Shown here piece after piece: positions 32,758-41,878 of a stretch of 64,000 bases of DNA. This DNA is from JAICYJ01 sp038212095 (GTDB lineage Bacteria > Actinomycetota > Thermoleophilia > Gaiellales > JAICJC01). The notes under the pieces were generated by a model, which saw nothing but the letters and a program-made list of their open reading frames with translations, did not search any database and was not told the DNA's origin. The position numbers were made by a program, and so were the translations under genes. Every line of letters starts with the position of its first letter. Positions within the stretch are counted from its first letter, which is position 1. The DNA lies in assembly GCA_038212095.1 (NCBI GenBank), contig JBBQUW010000005.1, forward strand, positions 80,693-144,692. The letters are read 5' to 3'.

Positions 32758-35049
32758 TCAGGACTGCGTCGGCGTCACCGGCGTGGCCGGAGCGACCTCG
32801 GCTGCCCGCGGCTCCATCGGCGGCTCGATCGTGAGGTTCGGCAGCGCGCGATCCAACCACCCCGGCATCGCCCACGCACGCTCACCGAGCAGGGTCAGCA
32901 GCGCCGGTACCAGCGTCATGCGCACCAGCAGCGCGTCGGTGATGATCGCGATGCCAAGCAGCAGCGCGAACTCCTTCGACACCCGGTCAGGGTTGAGCAG
33001 GAAGGCGAAGAACACGGTCGACATGATCAGCGACGCGGCGACGATTACCCGCCCGACCCCGGCCACGCCCTCTCTTACGGCGGCAGCGGTGTCGGGTCTG
33101 TGGATGTGCTCCTCGCGGACACGGCTCATCAGGAACACCTCATAGTCGGTCGAGAGCCCGAACAGGATCGCGAACGTGATCGGAGGCACGAAGCTCTCGA
33201 TCGGCCCGGTGTGGTCGAGGCCGACCAGCCCCATGCCATGCCCGAGCTGGACGATGAAGACCAGCATGCCGAACCCGACCAGCGCCGACAGCAACGTCGT
33301 CAACGCTGCCTTGAGCGCGATCACGACCGAGCGGAACGCCATCGTCAGCACCAGGAACGTCACGCCGACCACGTACAGGAGGAACCAGGGCGCGTTGCTG
33401 ATGATCTTGCTGCCGATGTCGGTGAACGCGGCGTTCTGACCGGAGACGTAGGCCTGGGCACTCGACCCCGTCAGCGTCGAGGGGATCGTGGTGTGCCGCA
33501 AGGTCGAGACGATCGTGTCCGTCTTCGAGTCCTGCGGCGAGTACTTCGAGTACGCGTTCACGATCGCAACCGACGCCGCATCCGCCGTCTTGGCGTTGTA
33601 GATCGGCTTCTCGACCTGGGCGATGCCCGGCACCTGCTGCATCGCCTGCTGGATCTTGTCGGCCGCGGAGTGGTCGGAGCGAAGATCGATCACGACCGGG
33701 ATCGGGGAGGTGAAGCCCGGGCCGAATCCTCCGGTTCCTGAGAGCAGGTCGTAGGCGGTGCGGATCGTCTCGCCCTTGGGGGCGGTGCCGGCGTCCGCCA
33801 GGCCCAGGCGCACCTTCAGCACCGGAGATGCCAGCGCAAGCAGCGCGACCACCACGACCGGCAGCACGAACCTGGCATTGCGCGATACGAAACGACCCCA
33901 CGCGGCGACCAGCGTGCGCGACTGGCCCTCCCGCGACTCGTTCACGCTGCGCATACCCAGGCGGCCGCTGTCGATCTTGTGACCGAGCAGCGCCAGCACG
34001 GCGGGCAGGAGGGAGTTCGCAAGCAGCACCGCCGTCAGCACGCCCAAGGCGCTGCCGATGCCGAGCTTGGTGATGAAGTCGATGCCGATCAAGGCGAGCC
34101 CGGTGACCGAGATCGCAACGGTGATGCCGGCGAAGATCACCGCCCGGCCGGCCGTCGCACCGGCCGCGGCCGCGGCGTCACGCGGCTCCAGACCGTCGTG
34201 CAACATCTGCCGGAAGCGGGTGACGATGAACAGCGTGTAGTCGATGCCGACGCCCAGCCCGATCATCGGGACAAGCAGCGTGACGATGGTGTTGAAGTTG
34301 GTGAAGCGTGCCAGCAGGAACAGCAGCAGGAAGGCTGTCATCACGGCGGCGATCGCGAACAGCAGGGGAATCGCCGTCGGCACCAGCGCCCGGAACAGGA
34401 CGAGCAGGATGACGAACCCGGCCAGCAGCCCGAGCACGATGCTGAGGAAGTCCTCCGGCGGCGGGCTCTCGGCTTCGCCGGTGAACGCCACCTGCAGTCC
34501 GGCGCTCGCGCCGGTCGCCTTCAGCTGATCTTCCAGGTTGACGACGCTGCTTCGCGGAAGCTCGAAGCCGGTGCGATCGAACTGCGCGTCGAAGTAGGCC
34601 ACGCGACCGCTGTCGGAGAGCTGGTTGGATCCCTGGGCCAGCGGATCCGCGATGGCGGATGCGTTCTTGAGGTTCGCGTCGAGCTTGCGGACGCCCGCCT
34701 CGGCTTGGGCCACCATCTTGGCGATCGCACTCCGGCGAGCAGGAGAGTCAAGCGTCTCGCCCGCCGGCGCCGCGATCACGACTCGAAGCGGGGCGCCTTT
34801 CTGCGTGCCGAACTTGGCGTTGATGAGATCGGTCGCCTTCTGGAAGTCTGTCCCCGGCACCTTGAACTCGTTGACCAGCGTGCCATGGAAGGCGACGTTC
34901 AGCCCGACCAACACCACGATCGCGGCCAGCCAGGTTCCGACTACACGCCAGGGGTGCCGCGCGCAGTGGCCCGCCCAGCGCGCCAGCGCGCCTGTGTGAG
35001 CCAGACGCTGCTCCTCGTCGACCGTGTACCCCGTATCGTCAGCCCTCAC
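32758..35049 (-). CDS. MMPL/RND family transporter
   Basis: A 763-residue export protein with ~12 transmembrane helices in two pseudo-symmetric halves and two large extracytoplasmic loops. The proton-relay Asp-Tyr pairs of MmpL proteins are present in both halves: GVGIDYTLFIVTRFRQ and GLSTDYEVFLMSRVREE. Mycobacterial relatives export lipids and siderophores; the substrate here is unknown. GTG 35049 is chosen because GGGAG lies 7 bases upstream. It is the last gene of the minus-strand run after aspS. Confidence 0.92.
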   Translation of the reverse strand: MRADDTGYTVDEEQRLAHTGALARWAGHCARHPWRVVGTWLAAIVVLVGLNVAFHGTLVNEFKVPGTDFQKATDLINAKFGTQKGAPLRVVIAAPAGETLDSPARRSAIAKMVAQAEAGVRKLDANLKNASAIADPLAQGSNQLSDSGRVAYFDAQFDRTGFELPRSSVVNLEDQLKATGASAGLQVAFTGEAESPPPEDFLSIVLGLLAGFVILLVLFRALVPTAIPLLFAIAAVMTAFLLLFLLARFTNFNTIVTLLVPMIGLGVGIDYTLFIVTRFRQMLHDGLEPRDAAAAAGATAGRAVIFAGITVAISVTGLALIGIDFITKLGIGSALGVLTAVLLANSLLPAVLALLGHKIDSGRLGMRSVNESREGQSRTLVAAWGRFVSRNARFVLPVVVVALLALASPVLKVRLGLADAGTAPKGETIRTAYDLLSGTGGFGPGFTSPIPVVIDLRSDHSAADKIQQAMQQVPGIAQVEKPIYNAKTADAASVAIVNAYSKYSPQDSKTDTIVSTLRHTTIPSTLTGSSAQAYVSGQNAAFTDIGSKIISNAPWFLLYVVGVTFLVLTMAFRSVVIALKAALTTLLSALVGFGMLVFIVQLGHGMGLVGLDHTGPIESFVPPITFAILFGLSTDYEVFLMSRVREEHIHRPDTAAAVREGVAGVGRVIVAASLIMSTVFFAFLLNPDRVSKEFALLLGIAIITDALLVRMTLVPALLTLLGERAWAMPGWLDRALPNLTIEPPMEPRAAEVAPATPVTPTQS

Positions 35050-35127
35050 GTCGTCTCCCGCATCAAAGGTGATCCAGCGCACCGTAGCAGCGGCCGCCGA
35101 AGCGTTGTCTCGGTACGACGCGGGTCG

Positions 35128-36888
35128 CTACTGCGGCGGTTCGCGCAGCCGCAGACCGAGGTCTGCGAGCACCGCCGGCGAGGCCGCGCCAGGTGCCCCG
35201 GTGAGTGGATCGAGGCCACCCTGACCCTTGGGGAAAGCGATCACCTCGCGCAGCGAGTCGGCCTCGGCCACCAGCATCGCCAGCCGGTCGAGCCCGAACG
35301 CGATGCCGCCGTGCGGCGGTGCGCCCATCGAGAGCGCGCGTAGCAGAAACGAGAAGTTCTCCTCGGCCCGCTCGGCCGATATGCCGAGCAGCTCGAACAC
35401 CTTGCTCTGCGTCTCGGGACGGTGATTTCGGATCGAGCCGCCGCCGATCTCGTTGCCGTTCAGCACCAGGTCGTACTGGTAGGAGCGTGCCGCGGCCGGA
35501 TCGACCCAGAACTCCTCCGATCCCGGAGCGGGCGCCGAGAACGGGTTGTGCGACGCCTTCCAGCGGCCCTCGTCAGGCAGCCACTCGAACATCGGGAAGT
35601 CCGTCACCCACAGGAACCGCCAGCCCTCCTCGATCAGGCCCAACCGCTCGCCCAGGTGCAGCCGCAGCGGCCCCAACACCCGCACCGCCGCCTCCTCGGC
35701 GTCGGCCACCAGGAAGATCGTGTCGCCCTCGCCGGCGCCAAGCCGCGCCACGATCGCGGCCAGCTCCTGCGGCGAGAGGAACTTCGCGATCGGCGAGCGG
35801 ATCTCACCGCCGGCCCGCACCTGGAGCCACGCGACGCCCTTGCCTCCCCAGCCCTTGGCGAACTCGACCAGCTCGTCGAAGTCCTTGCGCGAGAACTCTG
35901 TAGCGCCGGGAACGGCCAGGCCGCGCACCACGCCGCCGCCGTCGATCACAGCTCGGAATGCATTGAACTCGGTCGCCGCCAGCAGGTCGGTGACGTCGCC
36001 GATCTCGGCGCCGAACCGCAGGTCGGGCTTGTCGGACGCATAGCGCAGGGTCGCCTCATCCCAGGTCATGCGCTGGAACGGCGTCTCCAGCTCGACGCCC
36101 AGCAGCTCGCTCCATACCCGCGTGAACAGCTCCTCCAGCAGGGCGAACAGCTCGTCCGGCTCCAGAAACGCCATCTCTATGTCCAGCTGGGTGAACTCCT
36201 GTGTGCGGTCGGCTCGCGTCGCCTCGTCGCGGAAGCAGCGCGCGATCTGGTAATAGCGCTCGTAGCCCGCGATCGCGTACAGCTGCTTGAACGTCTGCGG
36301 TGACTGCGGCAGCGCGTAGAACTGGCCGGGCCTGCTGCTGGTCGGCACCAGGAACTCCTTGGCGCCCTCGGGGGTGGACTTGTACAGGATCGGCGTCTCC
36401 AGCTCCCAGAACTCGTTGTCCTCCATGTGGCGGCGGATGATCTGGGTCAGCCGGAAGCGAGTGTGCAGGTTGTGGCGCATACGGTCGCGCCGCAGGTCGA
36501 GGTAGCGGTGGTGCATGCGCAGCGCCTCTTCCACGTTGTCGTCGTCCAGCTGGAACGGCAGCACGGCACAGCGCGCCAGCAGCTCCAGCCGCTCGACGCG
36601 GATCTCGACCTCGCCCGTGGGCAGCTTGGGATTGATCGTCTCCGCCGACCGCGGCTCGACGATCCCCTCGGCCTGAACCACGAACTCGTTGCGCAGCTCG
36701 TGGGCCACGGCGTGGGCCTGCGCCTGGTCGGGATCGATCACCAGCTGCACCACGCCGCCGCGATCGCGCAGGTCGACGAACACCAGCCCGCCGTGATCGC
36801 GACGGCGGGCAACCCAGCCGGCCACCGTCACGCGCTCGCCGGCCTGCGCGCGGCGCAGCCCGCCGCCCAAGGTCGTCCTGTAGCTCAC
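35128..36888 (-). CDS. aspS: Aspartyl-tRNA synthetase
   Basis: A 586-residue bacterial-type class IIb synthetase with N-terminal OB anticodon-binding domain (VTVAGWVARRRDHGGLVFVD), catalytic motif 2 IARCFRDEATRADRTQEFTQ, a GAD insertion, and motif 3 GGIAFGLDRLAMLVAEADSL. Whether it is discriminating or also charges tRNA-Asn cannot be judged here. ATG/GTG 36888 overlaps the hisS stop by 4 bp; hisS-aspS pairing is common in bacteria. Confidence 0.97.
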   Translation of the reverse strand: MSYRTTLGGGLRRAQAGERVTVAGWVARRRDHGGLVFVDLRDRGGVVQLVIDPDQAQAHAVAHELRNEFVVQAEGIVEPRSAETINPKLPTGEVEIRVERLELLARCAVLPFQLDDDNVEEALRMHHRYLDLRRDRMRHNLHTRFRLTQIIRRHMEDNEFWELETPILYKSTPEGAKEFLVPTSSRPGQFYALPQSPQTFKQLYAIAGYERYYQIARCFRDEATRADRTQEFTQLDIEMAFLEPDELFALLEELFTRVWSELLGVELETPFQRMTWDEATLRYASDKPDLRFGAEIGDVTDLLAATEFNAFRAVIDGGGVVRGLAVPGATEFSRKDFDELVEFAKGWGGKGVAWLQVRAGGEIRSPIAKFLSPQELAAIVARLGAGEGDTIFLVADAEEAAVRVLGPLRLHLGERLGLIEEGWRFLWVTDFPMFEWLPDEGRWKASHNPFSAPAPGSEEFWVDPAAARSYQYDLVLNGNEIGGGSIRNHRPETQSKVFELLGISAERAEENFSFLLRALSMGAPPHGGIAFGLDRLAMLVAEADSLREVIAFPKGQGGLDPLTGAPGAASPAVLADLGLRLREPPQ

Positions 36889-38123
36889 CCGGTCAGCTCC
36901 TTCACAAGCTCGTCCAGCGCCACCGCGCGCTGCTCGCCCGAGGTCATATCACGCACGGTGGCCTGACCGCGCTCCCACTCGTCCTCGCCGACGATCACCA
37001 CCTGCGACGCGCCCCGTTTGGCCGCGTTCTCCAGCAGCCGCTTCAGCCGTCGAGAGCCGTATCCCGCGTCGGCCGGGACGCCGGCCGCGCGGGCCTCGTC
37101 CATCAGCGCGAACAGCCTCGGTTGGGCGGCCTCGGCGATGACCGCGAACAGCACCAGGCCGCCGGTCGCGGGCTGCTGCGGCCGCACCACTTCGAGCAAC
37201 CGCTCCAGCCCCGCGCCGAAGCCGACCCCAGGGGTGGCGGAACCACCCAGCTGCTCGGCCAGCCCGTCGTACCGGCCGCCCCCCGAGATCGAGGTGGCCA
37301 GGCCCGCGCCGCTCCACTCCCATGCGGTGCGCGTGTAGTAGTCAAGCCCGCGCACCAGCGAGCTGTCCAGCAGGTAAGCGACCCCGCGCGCGTCCAGATG
37401 CCGCCGTACCTCGGCGAAGTGCGCGCCGCAGGCATCGCAGAGATGGTCGGTGATCCGCGGCGCTTGGGCCAGCACCGCCTGGCAGTCGCGGTTCTTGCAG
37501 TCCAGCACCCGCAGCGGGTTGCTGGCGCGGCGCTCCAGGCACTCCGCGCAGAGCTGGTCGGCGTGGGCGTCGATGAAGGCGACCAACAGCGCCACGTAGC
37601 CCGGCCGGCAGACGGCGTCGCCGATCGAGTTCAGCGACAGCTGCAGGTCGGGCACGCCGCACAGCGCGTACCAGCGAGACTGCAGGGCGATCACCTCAGC
37701 GTCCACCGCAGCCTCCGCCGATCCGATCACCTCGACGCCGAACTGATAGTGCTCCCGGGCGCGGCCGCGCTGCACCGCGTTGTAGCGAAAGTGGTTCTGG
37801 CAGTACCAGACCTTGACCGGCTGCGGCATCCTGGTCATGCCCTCGAGGTAGGCGCGCATAACCGGCGCGGTGCTCTCCGGGCGGAGCGTCAGCGAGCGCC
37901 CGCTGCGGTCCTCGAACGTGTACATCTCCTTGCTGACGACGTCTGACGTCTCGCCACTGGAGCGGGTGAACAGCGCCGTATCCTCGAATCCCGGGGTCAC
38001 CACCTCGCCGTAGCCGGCCGGCTCGAACACCGAACGGGCCAGATCCAGCACGTGCCTGCGCACGGCCGCGTCGTCCCCGAACCAGTCACGGGTGCCCCGC
38101 GGAGCCTGGAACCGCTCGCTCAT
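36885..38123 (-). CDS. hisS: Histidyl-tRNA synthetase
   Basis: A 412-residue class II synthetase. FQAPRGTRDWFGDDA, motif 2 SLTLRPESTAPVMRAYLEG, the histidine-binding SSLVRGLDYYTRTAWEW, and an anticodon-binding C-terminal domain. A short Cys-containing insert is present (CAECLERRASNPLRVLDCKN; CDACGAHF). It overlaps the upstream metallo-hydrolase gene by 4 bp and belongs to the same run as the hut genes. Confidence 0.97.
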   Translation of the reverse strand: MSERFQAPRGTRDWFGDDAAVRRHVLDLARSVFEPAGYGEVVTPGFEDTALFTRSSGETSDVVSKEMYTFEDRSGRSLTLRPESTAPVMRAYLEGMTRMPQPVKVWYCQNHFRYNAVQRGRAREHYQFGVEVIGSAEAAVDAEVIALQSRWYALCGVPDLQLSLNSIGDAVCRPGYVALLVAFIDAHADQLCAECLERRASNPLRVLDCKNRDCQAVLAQAPRITDHLCDACGAHFAEVRRHLDARGVAYLLDSSLVRGLDYYTRTAWEWSGAGLATSISGGGRYDGLAEQLGGSATPGVGFGAGLERLLEVVRPQQPATGGLVLFAVIAEAAQPRLFALMDEARAAGVPADAGYGSRRLKRLLENAAKRGASQVVIVGEDEWERGQATVRDMTSGEQRAVALDELVKELTG

Positions 38124-38725
38124 CGCAGTCCGGCCAGGAAGGGGTTGGTCGCGAGCTCGTGGCCCAGCGTCGTGGCGGGACCGTGGCCGGACGCCACCAC
38201 CGTATCGGCAGGCAGCTCACGCACCAGCAGCGCGATGCTCTCGATCAGCACCTGATGGTCGCCGCCCTCCAGGTCGCTCCGGCCCACCGAGCCGGCGAAC
38301 AGCACGTCGCCGACGAACGCGATGCCGTCGGCCGCGAACGCCACCGATCCGGCGGTATGGCCGGGCACGTCATAGCTCGTGAACTCGATCCCCGCCAGCT
38401 CCAGCCGCTCGTCCCCGCCGACCAGGTGCTGCGGCTGGTACGGCGCCGGCGCGAACGTGCGCAGCGCATCGGCGTCGCCTCGGGCCATCCACACCTCGGC
38501 GCCGGTCGCCTCGGCGACCGCGCTGACGGCGCCGATGTGGTCGAGGTGGCCGTGCGTGACGAGGATGCCGGCCGCCGCCCATCCGCGCTCGTCGAGCGCT
38601 CGCAGCACAAGCTCCGGCGCATCGCCGGGATCGATCACCACCGCTTGGTCAGCTCCGGCGCGGGCGACCAGGTAACAGTTCGTCTGGTAGGGCCCGAGCG
38701 CGAGGCTGACGAGTTCGAGACTCAC
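38120..38725 (-). CDS. Metallo-beta-lactamase-fold hydrolase (glyoxalase II-like)
   Basis: A 201-residue protein with zinc motif LVTHGHLDHIGAV, further ligands in VPGHTAGSVAF, AFVGDVLFAGSVGRSDL and ASGHGPATTLGHE. It resembles the YcbL/GloB-like hydroxyacylglutathione hydrolase-type proteins that often precede hisS in bacteria. The true substrate is not known in glutathione-free actinobacteria. GTG 38725 is fixed by a GTGA overlap with the upstream gene. Confidence 0.9.
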   Translation of the reverse strand: MSLELVSLALGPYQTNCYLVARAGADQAVVIDPGDAPELVLRALDERGWAAAGILVTHGHLDHIGAVSAVAEATGAEVWMARGDADALRTFAPAPYQPQHLVGGDERLELAGIEFTSYDVPGHTAGSVAFAADGIAFVGDVLFAGSVGRSDLEGGDHQVLIESIALLVRELPADTVVASGHGPATTLGHELATNPFLAGLR

Positions 38726-39069
38726 CCCCGCTGCCGCTTCAGCCAACGGTTGTAGAGAAAGCCATCCATCAGGTAGCCGAAGGGCGTCAGGAAGATGAAG
38801 AACGAGACCGCCTGCACGGCGGCGCCGAGCGGCGACGGACGCGTGCCGCCGAACGGGAAGATCTGGGTGAACAGGAACAGCCCGACCGCGAACACGGCAG
38901 CGCGTTTGACCGAGCGACGCCAGGTCGGCCGCGGCGGCTCACCTCGGCGGCGGGGCGTCTTACGCTCCGGCGTCGACGCCTCGCCGGCTCTGGGCTCGTA
39001 GTCGTCGTACAGCCGACCGCGCCCCTGGGCGCGCTGGTAGCGGCGTCGTTGCTGCTTCTTGGTGGCCAT
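38722..39069 (-). CDS. Small basic membrane protein
   Basis: 115 residues. A very basic N-terminal half (KKQQRRRYQRAQGRGRLYDD; many Arg/Lys/Pro) is followed by two hydrophobic segments (AAVFAVGLFLFTQIFPF and GAAVQAVSFFIFLTPFGYLM). The basic part may contact nucleic acid or lipid headgroups on the cytoplasmic side. Unknown family. Starts at ATG 39069. Confidence 0.7.
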   Translation of the reverse strand: MATKKQQRRRYQRAQGRGRLYDDYEPRAGEASTPERKTPRRRGEPPRPTWRRSVKRAAVFAVGLFLFTQIFPFGGTRPSPLGAAVQAVSFFIFLTPFGYLMDGFLYNRWLKRQRG

Positions 39070-39089
39070 CGAGCAGCGGAGTCTACCGG

Positions 39090-39959
39090 CTACATCGCGT
39101 CCAGCCGGTCGGCCAGCGCCGACGCCTCGTCGACTCGCCCCGCCCGCTCGGCGCCGGTCACCTGTTCGACCAGCTTGCGCGCCTCGTCGCGCATCGGCGA
39201 GAAGCTCAGCTGCTCCTCGTAGCGTCGCCGCGCACGCACCGACGGCGTGGGCGGCGACGGCGGCGGAGCGGCGGTGGCAGGGGGCGGCGAGATCTCGGCG
39301 ACCGGCAGCGGGGCGACGGGTGCGGTGCGAGGCTGCGGCGGTGGTGGCGGCGGTAGCTCGATCTGCTCGAGCAGTTCAAAGTCGTCGATCTCGCGGTGGC
39401 CGTCGCTCTCGCCGTCGTCGGACGGCTCATCCCGGTCGTCCGATGGGCCGGCGGCGAACGGCGCGAACCGCTCGCCCAGCCGCGTACCCGCCAGTCCCCA
39501 CACCAGGCCCAGCGCCAGCGCGGTGGCCACCTGCAGCAGCCAGGTCGCCAGCCGCTCGCGGCCGCTGAAGGTGGCCTGGATGCCGCTGCCTCCCACTGAC
39601 CCCGTCGCCGCCACGATCGTCGCGCCCACCACCACCGCCGCGGCCAGCAGCAGGTGGCCGATCGCGACCCCGCCCACCAGGCGAGCGACGGTGTCAGAGC
39701 TCCTGCCCAGCCGACCGCCCAGCCCCATGCCGACCCACAGCACCACCAGGCCGAGCGTGAACCACAGCGTGTGCTCGAGCCGGAACGTCCACAGGCCGAG
39801 CAGCAACCGCTCGTGCCAGCTCATCGACGAGGAGATCACGCCGTTGTGCGCCGCCGCCACCAGGCCGTCACCGGTCACCACCATGCCGGCGGCGGCCAGT
39901 CCCACTCCGGCCAGCGAGAGCGCATCCGGGAAGCAGATCGCGCGGCCGCGGGCGATCAC
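39090..39959 (-). CDS. Polytopic membrane protein with acidic/proline-rich cytoplasmic tail
   Basis: 289 residues: about five transmembrane helices in the first ~175 residues, then an acidic stretch (DDRDEPSDDGESDGHREIDD), a poly-proline run and a C-terminal helical segment rich in Arg/Glu/Ala. No family is recognised. GTG 39959 overlaps the hutI stop by 4 bp (GTGA), which fixes the start and couples it to hutI, although a direct role in histidine catabolism is not implied. Confidence 0.7.
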   Translation of the reverse strand: MIARGRAICFPDALSLAGVGLAAAGMVVTGDGLVAAAHNGVISSSMSWHERLLLGLWTFRLEHTLWFTLGLVVLWVGMGLGGRLGRSSDTVARLVGGVAIGHLLLAAAVVVGATIVAATGSVGGSGIQATFSGRERLATWLLQVATALALGLVWGLAGTRLGERFAPFAAGPSDDRDEPSDDGESDGHREIDDFELLEQIELPPPPPPQPRTAPVAPLPVAEISPPPATAAPPPSPPTPSVRARRRYEEQLSFSPMRDEARKLVEQVTGAERAGRVDEASALADRLDAM

Positions 39960-41176
39960 AGCCGCTCGCCTCGCTTGAAGACGGCGGCCGCCACCCTGCC
40001 ACCGAGGTGGTAAGACACGTGCCGCCAATCGTCGGCGTCCAGGATCACCACGTCACCATCGTACCCGGGCGCGATCCGGCCCAGGCGGCCGGCGCGTCCC
40101 AGCACCCAGGCAGCGTTGACGGTGCATGCTGCGAGCGCCTCTGCCGGCGTCAGCGCCAGCTGCATGCAGGCCAGCGACATCACCAGCGGCAACGAGTCGC
40201 AGAAGGCGCTGCCGGGGTTGAAGTCGGTCGCCAGCGCCAGCACGCCCCCCTGGTCGACCAGTGCGCGGGCGGGGGGCCGCGGCAGGTCGAGCATCAGCGC
40301 ACAGGCGGGAAGCATCACCGCCGCGACCTCGCTGGCCGCCAGCGCCGCGACGCCGACCGCGCCTGTGACCTCGAGATGGTCGATGGAACGGGCTCCCAGC
40401 CGCACCGCCAGCTCGACCCCTCCCGCCTCGCTGAACTGGTCAGCGTGCATGCGCAGCGCGAGGCCGTGCCCAGCGGCGGCGCGCAGGTAGCGTTCGGCCT
40501 GCGCTGCGTCGAACGCGCCCCGCTCGAGGAAGACGTCCGCCGCCTCCGCCCGAGTCGCCGCGGCCGGCAGCACATCGGCCAGCACGAACTCGAGGTAGGC
40601 ATCGGCGCCGTCCCAATCAGGTCCGACGGCGTGTGCGCCCAGGAAGGTCGCGGCCGTCTCGATCCGGTGCGGCGCGGTGACCGCGTCCAGCATCGCCAGC
40701 TCCACCTCACGGTCGAGGCCGTACCCCGACTTGACCTCGGCGGTGGTCGTACCCTGCGCCGCCATCCACTCGAGATGGCGGTCGAGCGTGGCCGTCAGGG
40801 TTCCGGCGGCAGCAGCGGCGCGCGTGGCGGCAACGCTGGCGGCGATCCCTCCGCCCGCCGCATGGATCTGCTCATAGCCGGCGCCCTGCGATCGCAGGTC
40901 GAACTCGTCCGCCCGGTCGCCGCCGAACGCGGCATGCGTGTGGCAGTCGACCAGGCCCGGCACCGCCGCCCGTCCCTCGGCGTCGAACAGGGGCAGGTCG
41001 GGGTGGGCACGGCGCACCTCGTCGCGGCCGCCCGCGGCGGCCACCACACCGTCCACGATCGCGATCGCCGCACCGCTGGTCACATCCAGCGCGCGCAGCT
41101 GCTCGCCGCGCAGCGGCGCGTGGCGGCCGGACGGGCTGGCCAGCTGGGCGAGATTGTCGATCAGGATCGATGACAC
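39956..41176 (-). CDS. hutI: Imidazolonepropionase
   Basis: A 406-residue amidohydrolase-superfamily enzyme opening the imidazolone ring to N-formimino-L-glutamate, third step of histidine degradation. Metal ligands in VDCHTHAAFGG, the hallmark TTAEVKSGYGLDREVE, metal-site His in LRMHADQFSEAGG, and ALATDFNPGSAFCDSLPL. Located in the hut run after hutH, hutU and an SDR. Confidence 0.95.
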   Translation of the reverse strand: MSSILIDNLAQLASPSGRHAPLRGEQLRALDVTSGAAIAIVDGVVAAAGGRDEVRRAHPDLPLFDAEGRAAVPGLVDCHTHAAFGGDRADEFDLRSQGAGYEQIHAAGGGIAASVAATRAAAAAGTLTATLDRHLEWMAAQGTTTAEVKSGYGLDREVELAMLDAVTAPHRIETAATFLGAHAVGPDWDGADAYLEFVLADVLPAAATRAEAADVFLERGAFDAAQAERYLRAAAGHGLALRMHADQFSEAGGVELAVRLGARSIDHLEVTGAVGVAALAASEVAAVMLPACALMLDLPRPPARALVDQGGVLALATDFNPGSAFCDSLPLVMSLACMQLALTPAEALAACTVNAAWVLGRAGRLGRIAPGYDGDVVILDADDWRHVSYHLGGRVAAAVFKRGERL

Positions 41177-41197
41177 CGGGCGGATGCTACCGGGCGG

Positions 41198-41878
41198 TCA
41201 TGCGCGGCCGTAGGCCGGGATGGCGGCACCCGAGATCGGCGCCGAATCATCTCCCGATAGCCACTCGATCACGCGCGCCAGCTGATCGCCGGTCGTCCAC
41301 GCCGTGAAGTCCGCGTCCGGGCTGTCGGCCCTGTTGCGGGGCGTGTCGACCACGCTCGCCATCACGGTGTTGACGCGGACGCCCTGCCTGCGCACCTCGG
41401 CATCGACGGCGCCCATCAACGCCAGCACTGCAGCCTTGGAGACGATGTATGGCGCCGCGCCGGCGAACGGCTTGACCGCGGCCCGCGAGCCGACGTACAC
41501 GATCGATCCGCTGCCGGCCGCCACCATCGGAGCGAGCGCTGCCCGTGTCATGGTGTAGGCCGTGTCCAGGTTGACGCCCATCTGCCCGCGCCAGTCCGCG
41601 GGTGACGATTGGTGCAGCGGGCCGGACATGGCGAAGCCCCCGGCCACGCAGGCCAACGCGTCGACGCGGCCGAATCGGTCGAGGCATGCCGCCACCACCT
41701 GCTCGGCGGAGGCCGCGTCCGTGAGATCGGCCGGCACCACCAGCACGCCGCCCGGCATCGCATCCACCGCGCCACGCGTGGTGGCGCAGACGTCCCAGCC
41801 CAGCTCGACGAAGCGATCGAGCACGGCCCGCCCCCAGCCGCCGGTGACTCCGGTCAGGATGGCGGTGCGCCCGCTCAC
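41198..41878 (-). CDS. Short-chain dehydrogenase inside the hut operon
   Basis: 226 residues. Cofactor motif AILTGVTGGWGRAVLDRF, LACVAGGFA in the NNAG position, and catalytic S..Y..K in VYVGSRAAVKPFAGAAPYIVSK. The substrate is unknown. It overlaps the hutU stop by GTGA and sits 21 bp before hutI, so it is expressed with histidine catabolism; a role on a side product or in cofactor balance is only a guess. Confidence 0.88.
   Translation of the reverse strand: MSGRTAILTGVTGGWGRAVLDRFVELGWDVCATTRGAVDAMPGGVLVVPADLTDAASAEQVVAACLDRFGRVDALACVAGGFAMSGPLHQSSPADWRGQMGVNLDTAYTMTRAALAPMVAAGSGSIVYVGSRAAVKPFAGAAPYIVSKAAVLALMGAVDAEVRRQGVRVNTVMASVVDTPRNRADSPDADFTAWTTGDQLARVIEWLSGDDSAPISGAAIPAYGRA

Noticed and set aside
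31399..33741. A 780-codon plus-strand frame
   Set aside because: It lies antisense to the cysteine desulfurase and MMPL genes, with low-complexity Arg/His/Asp composition and no recognisable domain.
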